Part shown: positions 32,082 to 43,300 of the stretch, one piece after another
Position numbering within the stretch: position 1 is the first letter of the stretch
How the letters are laid out: each line of letters opens with the position of its first letter
Origin: Notamacropus eugenii
Taxonomy: Eukaryota > Chordata > Mammalia > Diprotodontia > Macropodidae
Assembly (NCBI RefSeq): GCF_028372415.1
Contig: NC_092872.1
Span: 13,668,479-13,732,478, forward strand
Direction of reading: 5' to 3'
Length of the DNA stretch: 64,000 nucleotides
The notes under the pieces: model-generated
Told to the model about the DNA's origin: nothing
What the model saw: the letters and a program-made list of their open reading frames with translations, nothing else
Databases searched by the model: none
Position numbers and translations under genes: made by a program

Positions 32082-34975
32082 GGGGGCGGAGCCAAGATGG
32101 CAGAGTAGAAAGATGCACCTATACTAGCTCTTCACCCACATCCCATAAAATACCTGTCAAGAAAGACTCTCAACAAATTCTAGAGCAGCAGAAGCCACAG
32201 AACAAGGGAGTGGAGGAGACTTCCAGCCCAGAGGGACCTGAAAGGCTGATGGGAAAGGTCTGTCACACCTGACGTTGAGCAGAGCCCAGCCCAGCCTTCG
32301 CTGCTAGGCACAGTGCCCAGAGGAGGACCCCAGCAGGCCTCAGGGATGGAAAACTCCACTGCAATAGGTGGTTGGCTGATCCCTCAACCCACAGGCACCA
32401 AAGGTCAGTGAGAGGGTTTTTTCAGCTGGCCAAGGAGGGAGCAGGGTCTTTCTATAGCTCCAGCCTCAGGCAGCAGTGGCAGAGGCCACAGGGGGCTGCA
32501 GTAGCTCCCACAGCAAGCTGCATCCATTTTTGAATCATAAAGCCCCTTGGGGGAACTGAGCAACAGATCCTTACCTCATCCCTGTGTGGCAGCCCTGCCC
32601 CTACCTAATGCTCCTGGGGGAATTGAGCAGCTGATCTTTATCTCACACTGAATGGCTGCCCTGCCCCTGCCTAAAGGCCCTGGGGGAATTGAGCAACTTA
32701 TCTGAATGTCAGCCCCCAGTGCTGACTTGGTGGAACTGGAGGCCAGGTGGTTGTGGAAAGGAAACTACTACTCATAAATTCTGGGCACAAAAGTTTCTGG
32801 TTGCTCCCAGACCAGGGTACATGCTTGATTGTGTTACACTGGAGGACTTGAGATCTTACAGATCCCCGTAGTATACCCTACTCTTGAGAAAGGACCCAAA
32901 AGTCAAGTAACTGGTTGGGAAAATGCCCAAAAAAGGGGAAAAAAAGAAGACTATAGAAGGTTACTTTCTTGGTGAACAGGTATCTTCTCCCATCCTTTCA
33001 GATGAGGAAGAACAATGCTTACCATCAGGGAAAGACACAGAAGTCAAGGCTTCTGTATCCCAGTCCACTCAATGGGCTCAGGCCATGGAAGAGCTCAAAG
33101 AGGATTTTGAAAATCAAGTTAGAGAGGTGGAGGAAAAACTGGGAAGAACAATAAGAGACATGCAAGCAATGCATGAAAAACAAGTAAACACCCTGCTAAA
33201 GGAGACCCAAAAAGTGCTGAAGAAAATAACACCTTGAAAAATAGGCTAACTCAATTGGCAAAAGAGGGTCAAAAAGCCAATGAGGAGAAGAATGCTTTCA
33301 AAAGCAGAATTAGCCAAATGGAAAAGGAGGTTCAAAAGCTCACTGAAGAAAATAGTTCTTTCAAAATTAGAATGGAACAGATGAAGGCTAATGAGTTTAT
33401 GAGAAACCAAGAAATCACAAAACAAAATCAAAAGAATGAAAAAAAATGGAACATAATGTGAAATATCTCACTGGAAAAACAACTGACCTGGAAAATAGAT
33501 CCAGGAGAGACAATTTAAAAATTATGGAACTACCTGAATGCTATGATCAAAAAAAGAGCCTAGACAACATCTTTCATGAAATTATCAAGGAAAACTGCCC
33601 AGATACTCTAGAACCAGAGGGCAAAATAAATATTGAAAGAATCCACCAATCACCTTCTGAAAGAGATCCAAAAAGAGAAACTCCTAGGAACATTGTAGCC
33701 AAATTTCAGAATTACCAGGTCAAGGAGAAAATATTGCAAGCAGCTAGAAAGAAACAACTTTAGTATTGTGGAAATACAATCAGGATAACACAAGATCTAG
33801 CAGCTTCTACATTAAGGGATCAAAGGATTTGGAGCAGGATATTCCAGAAGCCAAAGGAACTAGGACTAAAACCAAGAATCACCTACCCAGCAAAATTGAG
33901 TATAATTCTTCTGGGGGAAAAATGATCTTTCAATGAAATAGAGGACTTTAAAGCATTCTTGATGAAAAGACCAGGGGTGAAAAGAAAAGTTGACTTTCAG
34001 ACACAAGAATCAAGAGAAGCATGAAAAAGTAAATAGGAAAGAGAAATCATAAAGGACTTTCTAAAGCTGAACTGCTTACATTCTTACATGGAAAGACAGT
34101 ATTTATAACTCTTGAAACTTTTTTCAGTATCTATGTAGTTGATGGGATTATACACACAGACACACACGTGCACACACACGCATATATATAGAGAGAGAGA
34201 CAGAGAGCACAGGGTGAGTTGAATAGTAAGGCATCATATGCATAAAAATAAAATTAAGGGGTTAGAGAGGAATATATTGGGACAAGAAAGGGAGAAATGG
34301 AATGGGGCAAATTATCTCTCATAAAAGGTAAGAAAAAGACTTTTCAGTAGAATGAAAGGGGGGAGAGGTGAGAAGGAAAATGTGAAGCTTACTCTCATCA
34401 CATTTGACTCAAGGAAGGAATAAAATGCACCCTCATTTGGGTATGAAAACCTATCTTACAATTTGGGAAATTGGGAGAGAGTGGTTAAGCAGGGTCGGGG
34501 GGATGATGGAAGGGAGGGCAATGGGAGGAGGGAGCAATTGAAAGTCAACACTCTTGGGGAGGGACAAGGTCAAAAGAGAGAAAGAAGAAATGGAGGGCAG
34601 GATAGGATGGAGGGAAATATAGTTAGTCTTACAGAACATGACTATTATGGAAGTCATTTGCAAAACTACACATATATAGCCTATATTGAATTGCTTGCCT
34701 TCCCAATGGTGATGGGTGGGGAGGGAGGAAGGAAGAGAAGTTGGAACTTAGAGTTTTAGGAACAACTGTTAAGTATTGTTCTTGAATACAGCTGGGAAAG
34801 AAGAAATACTGGTAATGGAGTATGGGAATTTATCTTGCCCTACAGGACAAAAGAGAAGATGGGGATAAGGGAAGAGAGGGATGTTCAAAGGGAGGACAGA
34901 TCGGTGGTAGGGGTAATTAGAATGTTTGACATTTTGGGGTGGGGGAGGGGTGAGATGGAGAGACAAATTGAGACT
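32082..34975 (+). mobile_element. ORF1-only LINE nested in the 31-38 kb element
   Basis: It starts GGGGGCGGAGCCAAGATGGC directly after the target duplication. It holds a 5' UTR, a broken ORF1 and the purine-rich 3' region, but lacks the last ~60 bases and A-tail seen in other copies. The next 2 kb is not LINE sequence, yet the second target copy comes only at 37,006. Confidence 0.8.
32923..34023 (+). pseudogene. L1-type ORF1, frameshifted
   Basis: The start is MPKKGEKKKTIEGYFLGEQ. Open pieces are 32923-33237, 33234-33461 and 33446-33763, in shifting frames. They cover the coiled coil, RRDNLKIMELPE and ERDPKRETPRN. A TAG after RKKQL and a TGA near 33,924 break the C-terminal part. Confidence 0.82.
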
Positions 34976-35427
34976 ATTGGAGAGTCAGAGCCTTGAATCA
35001 TAACTATTAGTATTGATAACAATAACAATTAATCATAATAGTAATATTAACATCCTTTTAAGAAGTGGAAGGGGGAAGAAGATGCTAGAGATGTTCATTC
35101 TTGGCTTTCCTGTGAGCCACATGACACTCCTTGCTTCGATAATAATGTTAATTTAAACAATAATTTTTATGAAGCTTATGCTTTAGAGCACCTTTGCGTA
35201 CTACAGCTCTCTAAGGCAGGCAGTGGAGATTTTGTTCCATTTTTACAGATAAGGGAACTGAGGCTCAGATAGGTTCCATGCCTTGCCCACATAGCTACTA
35301 ACTGGTCTCTTTGTGGCAGCTCTTTACCCTCTGCACTCCATCTTCCACAGAGCTGCCAAAGTGGTTTTCCTACAGTTCAGGTATGATTATGTTACTCCTT
35401 CACTAAATAAGTTCTGATAGTCTCCCA

Positions 35428-35690
35428 CTAGGGCAGCTAGTTGGCACAGTGGATAGAGTGCTGGATCTGCAGTCAGAAAGACTCATCTTTCTGAGTTCAA
35501 ATCTGGCCTCAGACACTTCCCAGCTATGTGACCCTGGGCAAGTTACTTAACCCCATTTTGCCTTGGTTTCCTCATCAGTAAAACGAGCTGGAGAAGGAAA
35601 TGGCAAACTGCTCTAGTATCTCTGCCAAGAAAACCCCAAATGGGGTCAGGAAGAGTAAGACACAACTGAACAACAAAATAAATATGAACC
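35428..35690 (+). mobile_element. tRNA-derived marsupial SINE
   Basis: It begins GGGCAGCTAGTTGGCACAGTGG and has the ACCCTGGGCAAGTTACTTAA body. It continues to GGGGTCAGGAAGAGTAAGAC. Confidence 0.8.
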
Positions 35691-36394
35691 ACTCAAGTAG
35701 TTCTTGTCTTGTTAGAGAACAGTGTGATAAAGTGGATGAGATATCGGACTGGAAGTCATCAGAACCTGATTTCAAATCCTGTCTCTGACACTTGCAAACT
35801 ATGTGATCACACTAAAGTGTTTCATTTCTCTCAGCCTCAGTTTCCTGATAAATAAAATGGATAAAATGATAGTGTTTATTGCTTGTTGTGAGCATAGAAT
35901 GAAATAATATATTATTATTATTAGGAAGGAGGGCTTACAAAAATGATCTTGTTTATCTCATTATTAAATGACAAGGAAATCCTTTCTGACATGTATTTTT
36001 TCTTCAGGACTCAAATTTTATTACTAGAAACTATGACTAGAAGAATAAACCAATTCTCATCCCAATAAGGAAGATGACATGAGATCCTATGTTTACGTCC
36101 TAAGGAGCACCAAAGGCTGATAACAGAAATGGTATGATGTGAATTTTATTTGCTATGGGGGATTCAGTTAAATTCTTTGTTATTAGTTTTGGCTTTCAAA
36201 ATTTTCATCTTGGACAAGCAACTGAAGGCAAGCAAGGTTCCTGGCAATGGACTATGAATGCTTTAGGAACTGGATAAATTGCTTATAAAAATGAAAGGGA
36301 ATCTGTGAAATTTAATCAGAAATGAATGAGGTCAAAACTAAAAAGAAAGCCAAATCAGAAATCATTGGTTTTCATTCTAATTTGAAGAACGAGG

Positions 36395-36640
36395 CAATGC
36401 GGGAGGAAATGTACTGCATTTGAAGTCAGGAGATCTGAGTAAGAATTTGCGTGAAAAAGATCATGAGTGTCTAGATAGAGGACCTAGACTCACATCCTGA
36501 TCATTCACCTTAGCTTGTGTGACCTTGGCCAATCACCTAACCTCTCTGTAGTTTGATTTTCTTGTAAAATGAGGAAACTGGGCTCCAAGATTACTTAAGG
36601 TATTTCCATTATGAAATCCTATGACACTCTGATAATATCT
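36395..36640 (+). mobile_element. MIR-type SINE
   Basis: TGAAGTCAGGAGATCTGAGT, GTGACCTTGGCCAATCACCT and ATGAGGAAACTGGGCTCCAA follow the MIR order. Confidence 0.6.
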
Positions 36641-36715
36641 ACCAGCATTTTCTCACAATATAGATTAGACTTATTTCTCTTCCTTCCCTCCTGCAACAGG
36701 ATTTCCATTTTTATA

Positions 36716-36737
36716 AAAAAAAAAAAAAAAAAAAAAG
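36716..36737 (+). repeat. Poly(A) run
   Basis: A pure A tract of about 22 bases, possibly the tail of a retroposed fragment; nothing recognisable precedes it. Confidence 0.85.
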
Positions 36738-38214
36738 GAAAAAAATCAAAGCAATTTGAGGAACTGATTGTCACCTAAGGGCATAAAAAATCCCACCCAT
36801 GAGAAGTCCCAGCCCCTGTGACTTGCTGAAACCCATATGAGTCACCATGTTCCTCATCAGCATTATAACTAGATGCATTTCTACATAGAGATAAAAGAAG
36901 AACATTTCTAGAAAAGCTAAGTCCCACTGCATTCTGTTTTTTTTTCACATCCTTGCTGTGTTAGCATAAAGTAAAAAGAAAATTTCTTTAAAGTTCAAAA
37001 AAAGAGAACACCTTTAAAAATAGACTAACTCGGATGACAAAGAGGTTTCAAAAGCCAAAGAGGAGAAGAATGCTTAAAAAAGCAGAATTAACCATACGGA
37101 AAAAAGGAGGTTCAAAAACTCACTGAAGAAAAGAGGTCTTTAAAAATGAGAATGGAGCAGATGGAAGCTAATGACTATATCAGAAATCAAGAAATTACAA
37201 AACAAAACCAAAAGAATGAAAAAGTAGAAGAAAATGTGAAATATTTCATTGGAAAAACAACTGACCAGGAAAACAGATCCAGGAGAGACAATTTTAAAAT
37301 TATGGGACTACCTAAAAGCCATGATCAAGAAAAGAGCATAGACATCATCTTTCATGAAATTATCAAGGACAACTACCCTGATATTCTAGAACCAGAGAGT
37401 AAATAAATATTGAAATAATCCACAGATCACCTCCTGAAAAGAAAAACTCCTGAGAATATTGTAGCCAAATTCCAGAGTTCCCGGGTCAAGGAGAAATTAT
37501 TGCTGCAAGCAACCAGAAAGAAGACACAGGAACTAAGATTAAAACCATGAATCACCTATCCACAAAACTGAGTATAATACTTCAGGGGAAGAAATGGTCA
37601 TTCAGTGAAATAGAGGACTTTCAAGCATTCTTGATGAAAAGACCAGAGTTGAATAGAAAATTTGACTTTCAAATACAAGAATCAAGAGAAGCATGCAAAT
37701 ATAAACTAAAGTTGAACTGTTTACATTCCTACATGGAAAGATAATATTTGTAACTCTTGAAACTTTTCTCAGTATTTGAGTAGTTGGAGGGATTGTGTAC
37801 ATATAGATAGAAGGCACAGAATGAGTTGAATAGAATGGGATGATATCTAAGAAAATAAAATTAAGAGGTGAAATGAATGTATTAGGAGGAGAAAGGGAGA
37901 AATGGAATGAGATAAATTATCTCTCATAAAAGAGGCAAGAAAAAGCTTTTTCAATGGAGGGGGAAAGTGGGGAGGTAAGAGGGAAAAAGTGAAGCTTACT
38001 CTCATCACATTTGCCTTAAGAAGGGAATAACATGCACACTCAATTTGGTATGAAAATTTCTTACACACAGAAAAGTAGGGGAGAAGGGGATGAGTGGGGT
38101 GGGAATGATAGAAGGGAGGGCAAATGGGAGGAGGGAGTAATTAGAAGTAATTACTTCTAATTTGGGGATGAAACAAAGTCAGTGCTGATATATTGTGTTT
38201 TAAATCATCTATAG

Positions 38215-39150
38215 TTGACAATGCATTCTTCTTTTGTGACTTTTCCAAGTTGTCAAGTGTGGGGTCCAAGGATGGATGAAAGATAGTGTGGAGGCCAAGC
38301 TGGTTTTTAGCTGTAAGCCTAGACAATATGCCACAGGGCCCTGGTGTTAAGGGCATTGAGCAAGGTAATGAGTGACAGATGGATGGTACTGAATGGGGAC
38401 AGATTCAGTGACGACTTCTCAGGAATGTGGATTCTTCTCCTAGGTGTAAAGGAGACCAAAAGGCTCAGGTTACAATGCCTTCAGAGTCAGGCGATTCCCA
38501 TATAAGGATATAAGCTATGTACTGTATGAGGATCAATGATTGGATAAAACTCACTAACTCTTCAATGACTAATTTGCATGTGCATCACCAGTTGGCAGTC
38601 CTCGCACATGTCCACCTCATTTTCATAAACTCTCAATATTTCATTTGCATATACTCTCAATGCTTTATTTGCATATACTGACATGTATTTTCGTGGGTTT
38701 TGTAATGGACAGGGAGCAAGAAAATTCGATCCAAACTTAAGATGGGATTGGTTATATTTCCCGCCCAGAATGTAAGACCACATTCTCAGCCAATGAGAAC
38801 AATGGTCAGTGGTGGGAGGGGGTTTCCACGTTAAGGTCTATATATATCACTGCTCTGCCTTTATGCTTCAGCTTCCCTGCTCCAGACTACCTGGTGGAGG
38901 GACTGCCCCAGTTCTGGCAAGAATGGAATAAAGGAACTTTCTGTTAACACTTGGAGATGCCTCTGAGTAGTCAGTTTGAGTAGGGGGTCTTGCTGTCTCA
39001 CACAGTATCAAAGATGACCGAAGGAGATGTTGTTTTCTGTTGTAGAAATAGATTGCAACTGAGATTGAGATGGGAAATGCTTTAGTCATACTTCTCATGA
39101 AGCCCCTTGTAATTATTTGTAGCAAATGACTTTGGTTTGACCAATAATAG
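38215..39150 (+). repeat. Duplicated block, second copy, split by a solo LTR
   Basis: The outer parts (38215-38389 and 39005-39120) match the reverse complement of 3,590-3,900 and parts of 61,740-61,840. Further similarity to 61,855-62,045 appears at 40,310-40,520. Confidence 0.6.
38390..39004 (+). mobile_element. Solo LTR, class I-like, with tandem octamer enhancer
   Basis: It begins TGAATGGGGACAG and ends CTCACACA. CCAAT is at 38790-38794, TATATATA at about 38839-38846 and AATAAA at 38927-38932. Three ATTTGCAT octamers lie at 38572, 38643 and 38667. The last two sit in a 24-bp tandem repeat (38629-38652, 38653-38676). It is flanked by GTAC and GTAT, a 4-bp target duplication with one change, the size typical of gammaretrovirus-like elements. 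Its end matches the LTR at 54,549-54,957. Confidence 0.82.
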
Positions 39151-39934
39151 GTCACTGGTGAAATAGGAAGAGATTATGAATGAGTTTTCACAGCTGCTCA
39201 TTTCTTTGTTTTTCCACAACCAGGGATGCCATCTGAGTTCAACCAGGCTGGAGAGTTATAGATTCAGAATCAAAGATGTGGGAGGGACTCCAGCTCCCAC
39301 ATTAGAATTCTTTTGGGACTTAGAGGCAATCCCCAATTAATCCATATATTTCTTCCTCTGATGCAGATCTCTTCTACATTCATTCAATTAATCATCAAAA
39401 GCGGAATAATAACCCTTGCTCCATCTGCCTCAGAGGGTTACTGAGCCATAGTCCTTAAGTCTTAAAATACTATAGAAATGTTAGGTGGTGTTATTATCCT
39501 AACCTTTACAATAGACTGAGCTCCTCCTCTCCTGTCTGTCTCCCCCTCCCCTTCCTTCTCCTCTCCACAGGAAGGCAAATTTGAATATCCAAAAGATGGC
39601 CAGTTGACTTGGGTTATACTGGCTAGTCTCCCTCCTTTCCATTTTCTACCTTCCCCTTCCCTCCCCTTCCCTCCTCTTCCCTTTCCTTCCTTGAACCTTG
39701 AGTCTCCTGCTCTGTGAAGCTCAGATACAATGGGGGCCCTGTCCTCTGCCTAAAGGCTCTCTTCTGGACCCTCCTGGTTTCAGAGTGATTATCAGGGGTA
39801 AGTGTTGCTGGTTCCCTCCCAGCCTCAAGTCTTTCTTTTCTTTACATCATTAAAGGGGCCATGCCCTTGCTACTTCTTGAACAGGCCTATTCCATGAATG
39901 GGCATTACCTCACCTTAAGTGAGTACCTCAATAG

Positions 39935-40165
39935 ACCTTGGCCTAAAGACACCAAGGTCTCTCAGTGCATCCTGGGTCATCTCCAGTCATCCTGATGAAT
40001 ATCTGGTGACTGGATTCAGATGGCTGAGGAGGAGAAGTGAGGCTGGTGACCTGCACGGCCCTCCCTCAGTCAAAACAAAGGCATGTGTAAATCATGTCAT
40101 CATTTCTCTGATGGCATAGTCTTCTTCGGTAACAAAGGGCAAACACAAACTATCTGGAAACATTA
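39935..40165 (+). mobile_element. Marsupial SINE, 3' part
   Basis: CTGGGTCATCTCCAGTCATC to CATGTCATCATTTCTCTGAT matches the same part of the complete SINE at 60,629-60,940. Confidence 0.7.
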
Positions 40166-40199
40166 CGCCTTTTAGATCCAATTAAGGTAGTATGCTTTT

Positions 40200-40315
40200 G
40201 ACATGTTTATATATGTATATATACAAGCATATATATGTGTGTGTCTGTCTGTATGTGCATATTAATGTATATTCACACATATATCTATGCATGCATGTAT
40301 GTATGATTATATACA
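40200..40315 (+). repeat. AT/TG-rich simple repeat
   Basis: Interrupted TATATG, GTGTGT and ATGTAT runs. No gene. Confidence 0.75.
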
Positions 40316-40529
40316 CAGATTACCTCACTTAATCTCCTCAAGTCAAGACTTGATCCTAGGCCTTCTGTATGTCTCAGCCTAATGTTCTTCCCACTACCCA
40401 CAGGGACATTTAATCAGCATTTATTAAGTATGTACTATGTTACTGTTAGTAGCTTATTTTTAAGTTTGAATTGCTAGTTTTGGGCATTTCGCCTTAGGCT
40501 TCAGGTCTTCCTTACAGTTGTTTCTTGAA

Positions 40530-41130
40530 TTCTGTCTGGGTTCCTGTCCTCCCCTAAGCCAGAGTTATGGCCCCCAGCCACATTGTACCCAAAATGTTCT
40601 TATTCCTTGAATTACCACACTCACTAAAGGCTGTGAGCTCCTTCCCACCTCTACAACCTCAGCCCTGGATCACTCTGGTCAGCACCACCAGCCCTGGCTT
40701 CTGCAAATAGCCAGTCTTTTGAACTTTTCCCACTCAGCTTCTGCTGGTCTTTAGGTGAAAGTTTGTGAGGTCAAAGTTTCTGAGGTCAAAGCACCTGAGA
40801 CTCTGAAGTGGAAATTGAGATGAGATTTCCTGAGACTGAGTCCCCTTCCCCACAGAGCTGCTCTAGGCCTGTTTGTCCAGTCACTGAAGTTGGCCTGGAG
40901 GTGTCTACACTTCCCTCAGGCCCCTGGAGGTCCTGTTCCTCCTAAGGTCCTCTCCATGTGTCTCAGGACAGCTGCTTCACCCCTTCATTTCTGCTGCTTT
41001 ACATTCATTTCAAGATGATTTTCTGTCAGTTTGTGCAGGAAATCTGGAATGCCTGGAAATTTCTGTCTTATTCTACCATCTTCACAGACTGCTCTCTAGA
41101 GTAATAATAAGCTGCTAAAATTTAAAAAAA
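40530..41130 (-). other. Possible 5' UTR of an older LINE
   Basis: The stretch is GC-richer than its surroundings and ends TTCTACCATCTTCACAG, which resembles the reverse of an L1-type 5' end. No ORF1 follows on this strand, so the call is weak. Confidence 0.3.
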
Positions 41131-41228
41131 ATGAGTAAGAAAAGGAAAAAGATCCTATTGATGCCTACTTTGATATAAAATAGGTTCTATGTTCATATTG
41201 AGAGGAAAATAATGAGGTAAATGAAAAG

Positions 41229-42665
41229 TCACTCATACCCCCAAAAAATAATATCAAAGCCCAAAAAGAGTTCATGAAAGAACTTAAAAAGGAATTTTAA
41301 TATCAAGCAAGAGAGATCAAGAAAAAATATGAAAAAAAAATAAAAGCAATTCATGACAATTATGAGAAGAAAATTAAGCAATTGGAAAAAGAAGTCCAAA
41401 ATCTTAAGGAATAAAAGAACTCTTGGAAAACTAGAATCAAGCAAGAGGAATTGAATGACATAATGCACAAAGAAATGCACAAACGTAGAAAAAAATAGAA
41501 GAGAACCTGAAGTATCTCATTAGAAAAACAGTTGACTAGTCACCAGAGTGAGGAAAGATAATATAAGAATGGTCAGAGGACCTGGATGTCATGGCCAAAA
41601 AAACTGCCCTGAAGTTCTAGAACAAGAGTGTAAAGCAGAAATAGAAAAAAAAAATTTACCATTCACCACTTGAAAGAGATTTAGAGAGGAAAATTTACAG
41701 GAAAGTCATAGCCAGATTTCAAAATTCCTGGTTAAAGAGAAAATGTTGCAAGAAAGAAGAAAGAGACAATTGAAATACTGTGGAAATACAGTCAGCATTT
41801 CACAAGACCTGGCAGCTTCCACCCTAAGAGACTCTCAAAGTAGGTCTTGGAACTTGATGTTTCAAAAAGCAAAAGAGCTGGGGTTGTATCCAAGAATCAC
41901 TTAGGAAAGTTGAGTATCATCTGGAATGGGAAAAAAAGGTCACTCAAAAAGTTTAAAGACATTCAGGTATTTATAACAAAAAGACTAGAATTCCTGGGAA
42001 AATTCTATACAAAAGATCAAGAAGAAATATAATGAAACCAATAAAGACTAATTATAAATTAATCATGCAGGTCAAAGTGTTTGCTCATTATATACATGAA
42101 AATGTTGCCAGTATTCTTAAAACTGCCATCATTCCTATGTTAGTTTGAAAGAAAAGTTGTGACTGAGTTGTCTATAATGGGGTGATCCTAAAAATCAAAA
42201 TTAAGTAGGAAAACATGAAAGGGAGTCATTGCGTTAGCAAATGGGGTGTGAGAGGAAAAACTAATATAGAAGCCAGTGAGGTGGAGGATTAGTAAAGCTG
42301 GAACCTTTCTGTCATCTGGGTTGAAGAGGAAACCACGTACACATCTGAAAGGAAATAGAAGTGGTCTGAACATGTAAAGAGGTGGGAAAACAGCAGGACA
42401 GGGTGGAGGGTAGACTTTGGGGGGTGTGGATTGAGATTTAGTAGGGAAGGGGAAAAGAAAATATAGCCTTTTGGAGAGGTGGGTAGATGGAGATTGGGGA
42501 TAGTGGGTGGAGGGGACTCTGGAAGGGGTAGATGAAGTGGGGGTTGGGAGGACAGGGGGAGAAGATAAGGTAACAAGGACAGGGTAAGAAGAGAGACTGA
42601 GAGAGAAAATATTGAATAAAAATAAGATGGAGGAAAACTCACAAATAGTGATTATAAGTCTGAAT
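41229..42665 (+). mobile_element. Older L1: ORF1 remnant, inter-ORF region and ORF2 start
   Basis: Degenerate ORF1 runs about 41,270-42,030 (coiled-coil-like Lys/Glu sequence, then LEFLGKF). A purine-rich spacer follows, then 42612-42690 encodes MEENSQIVIISLNVNGM, which resembles the start of L1 ORF2 endonuclease. Coding similarity stops at once. This is the only hint of ORF2 in the window. Confidence 0.6.
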
Positions 42666-42679
42666 GTGAATGGGATGTT

Positions 42680-43300
42680 TACAGCAGGTGTTTGTGGTGG
42701 CAAAGAACTGGAAAGTGCAGGGATCCCCATCAAGTGGAAAATGTCAGAAGTGGTTGTTGTGTATGGTTGTGATGGAATACTTCTGTGCTATAGGAAATGA
42801 TGTACTCATTGACTTTAAGATGGCATGGAAAGACTTGTGTGAAATGATGAAGGACCAAGTGAGCAGAACCAGGAGAATATTGGGTAGAGTTGTAACAAGA
42901 TGGTTTGAAGAATGACTTTGAGCAACGAAGTAATTCATACTATTATAAATACACAAATTCAAAATAAAGGACATACAAAGAATGATGCTGTCTATATTCA
43001 TAGAAAATGGATAAATAGAAGTACGTAAAGAATAATTTTACACACACACATACTCACACTCACACATTTCTATTTGAATTCAATGGCAGTCAGCTCTATG
43101 GTGGTGGGTGGGAGAAGGGAAGAAAAACAGAGGATAAAAGAAATTCATAAGATTAATACATTTTACGTTTGGAGAGCACAGCAAGTTGTACACGATAGAT
43201 TAGCATGTTCATGTACAATCATCTTTTTTGTTGAACTGTTATGGAAAAGCTTGCTTTGTTCCCTGAATTGAAAATAAAGTAACTTTGAACAAAAAGTGTT
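42680..43300 (+). mobile_element. Marsupial interspersed repeat 3' end
   Basis: GGTGGCAAAGAACTGGAAAG, GGTTGTGATGGAATACTTCT and GTGAGCAGAACCAGGAGAAT recall a very common marsupial repeat tail. It is joined directly to the ORF2 start. The exact family was not identified. Confidence 0.5.

Larger units (their letters stand above)
34976..37005 (+). other. Non-LINE sequence carried inside the insertion; SINE and MIR repeats
   Basis: The stretch contains a tRNA-derived SINE (35,428-35,690), MIR-type copies (35,705-35,925 and 36,395-36,640) and an A-run at 36,716-36,737. It ends in an A-rich segment just before the second target duplication. It may be a 3' transduced segment; see findings. Confidence 0.55.
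31027..38149 (+). mobile_element. ORF1-only LINE split by a 4.9-kb insertion
   Basis: The 5' part is 31027-32081 (AACCAAGATAGCAGAGTAG start, 5' UTR, ORF1 N-terminus with stops) and the rest is 37006-38149. The 9-bp GAACACCTT is duplicated at 32073-32081 and 37006-37014. ORF1 remnants continue at 37146-37406 (RRDNFKIMGLPKS) and 37547-37744. The 3' tail is truncated. Confidence 0.78.

Noticed and set aside
42188-42733. 181-codon minus-strand frame rich in Pro/Ser
   Set aside because: It is antisense to the purine-rich spacer of an old L1; composition alone keeps it open.
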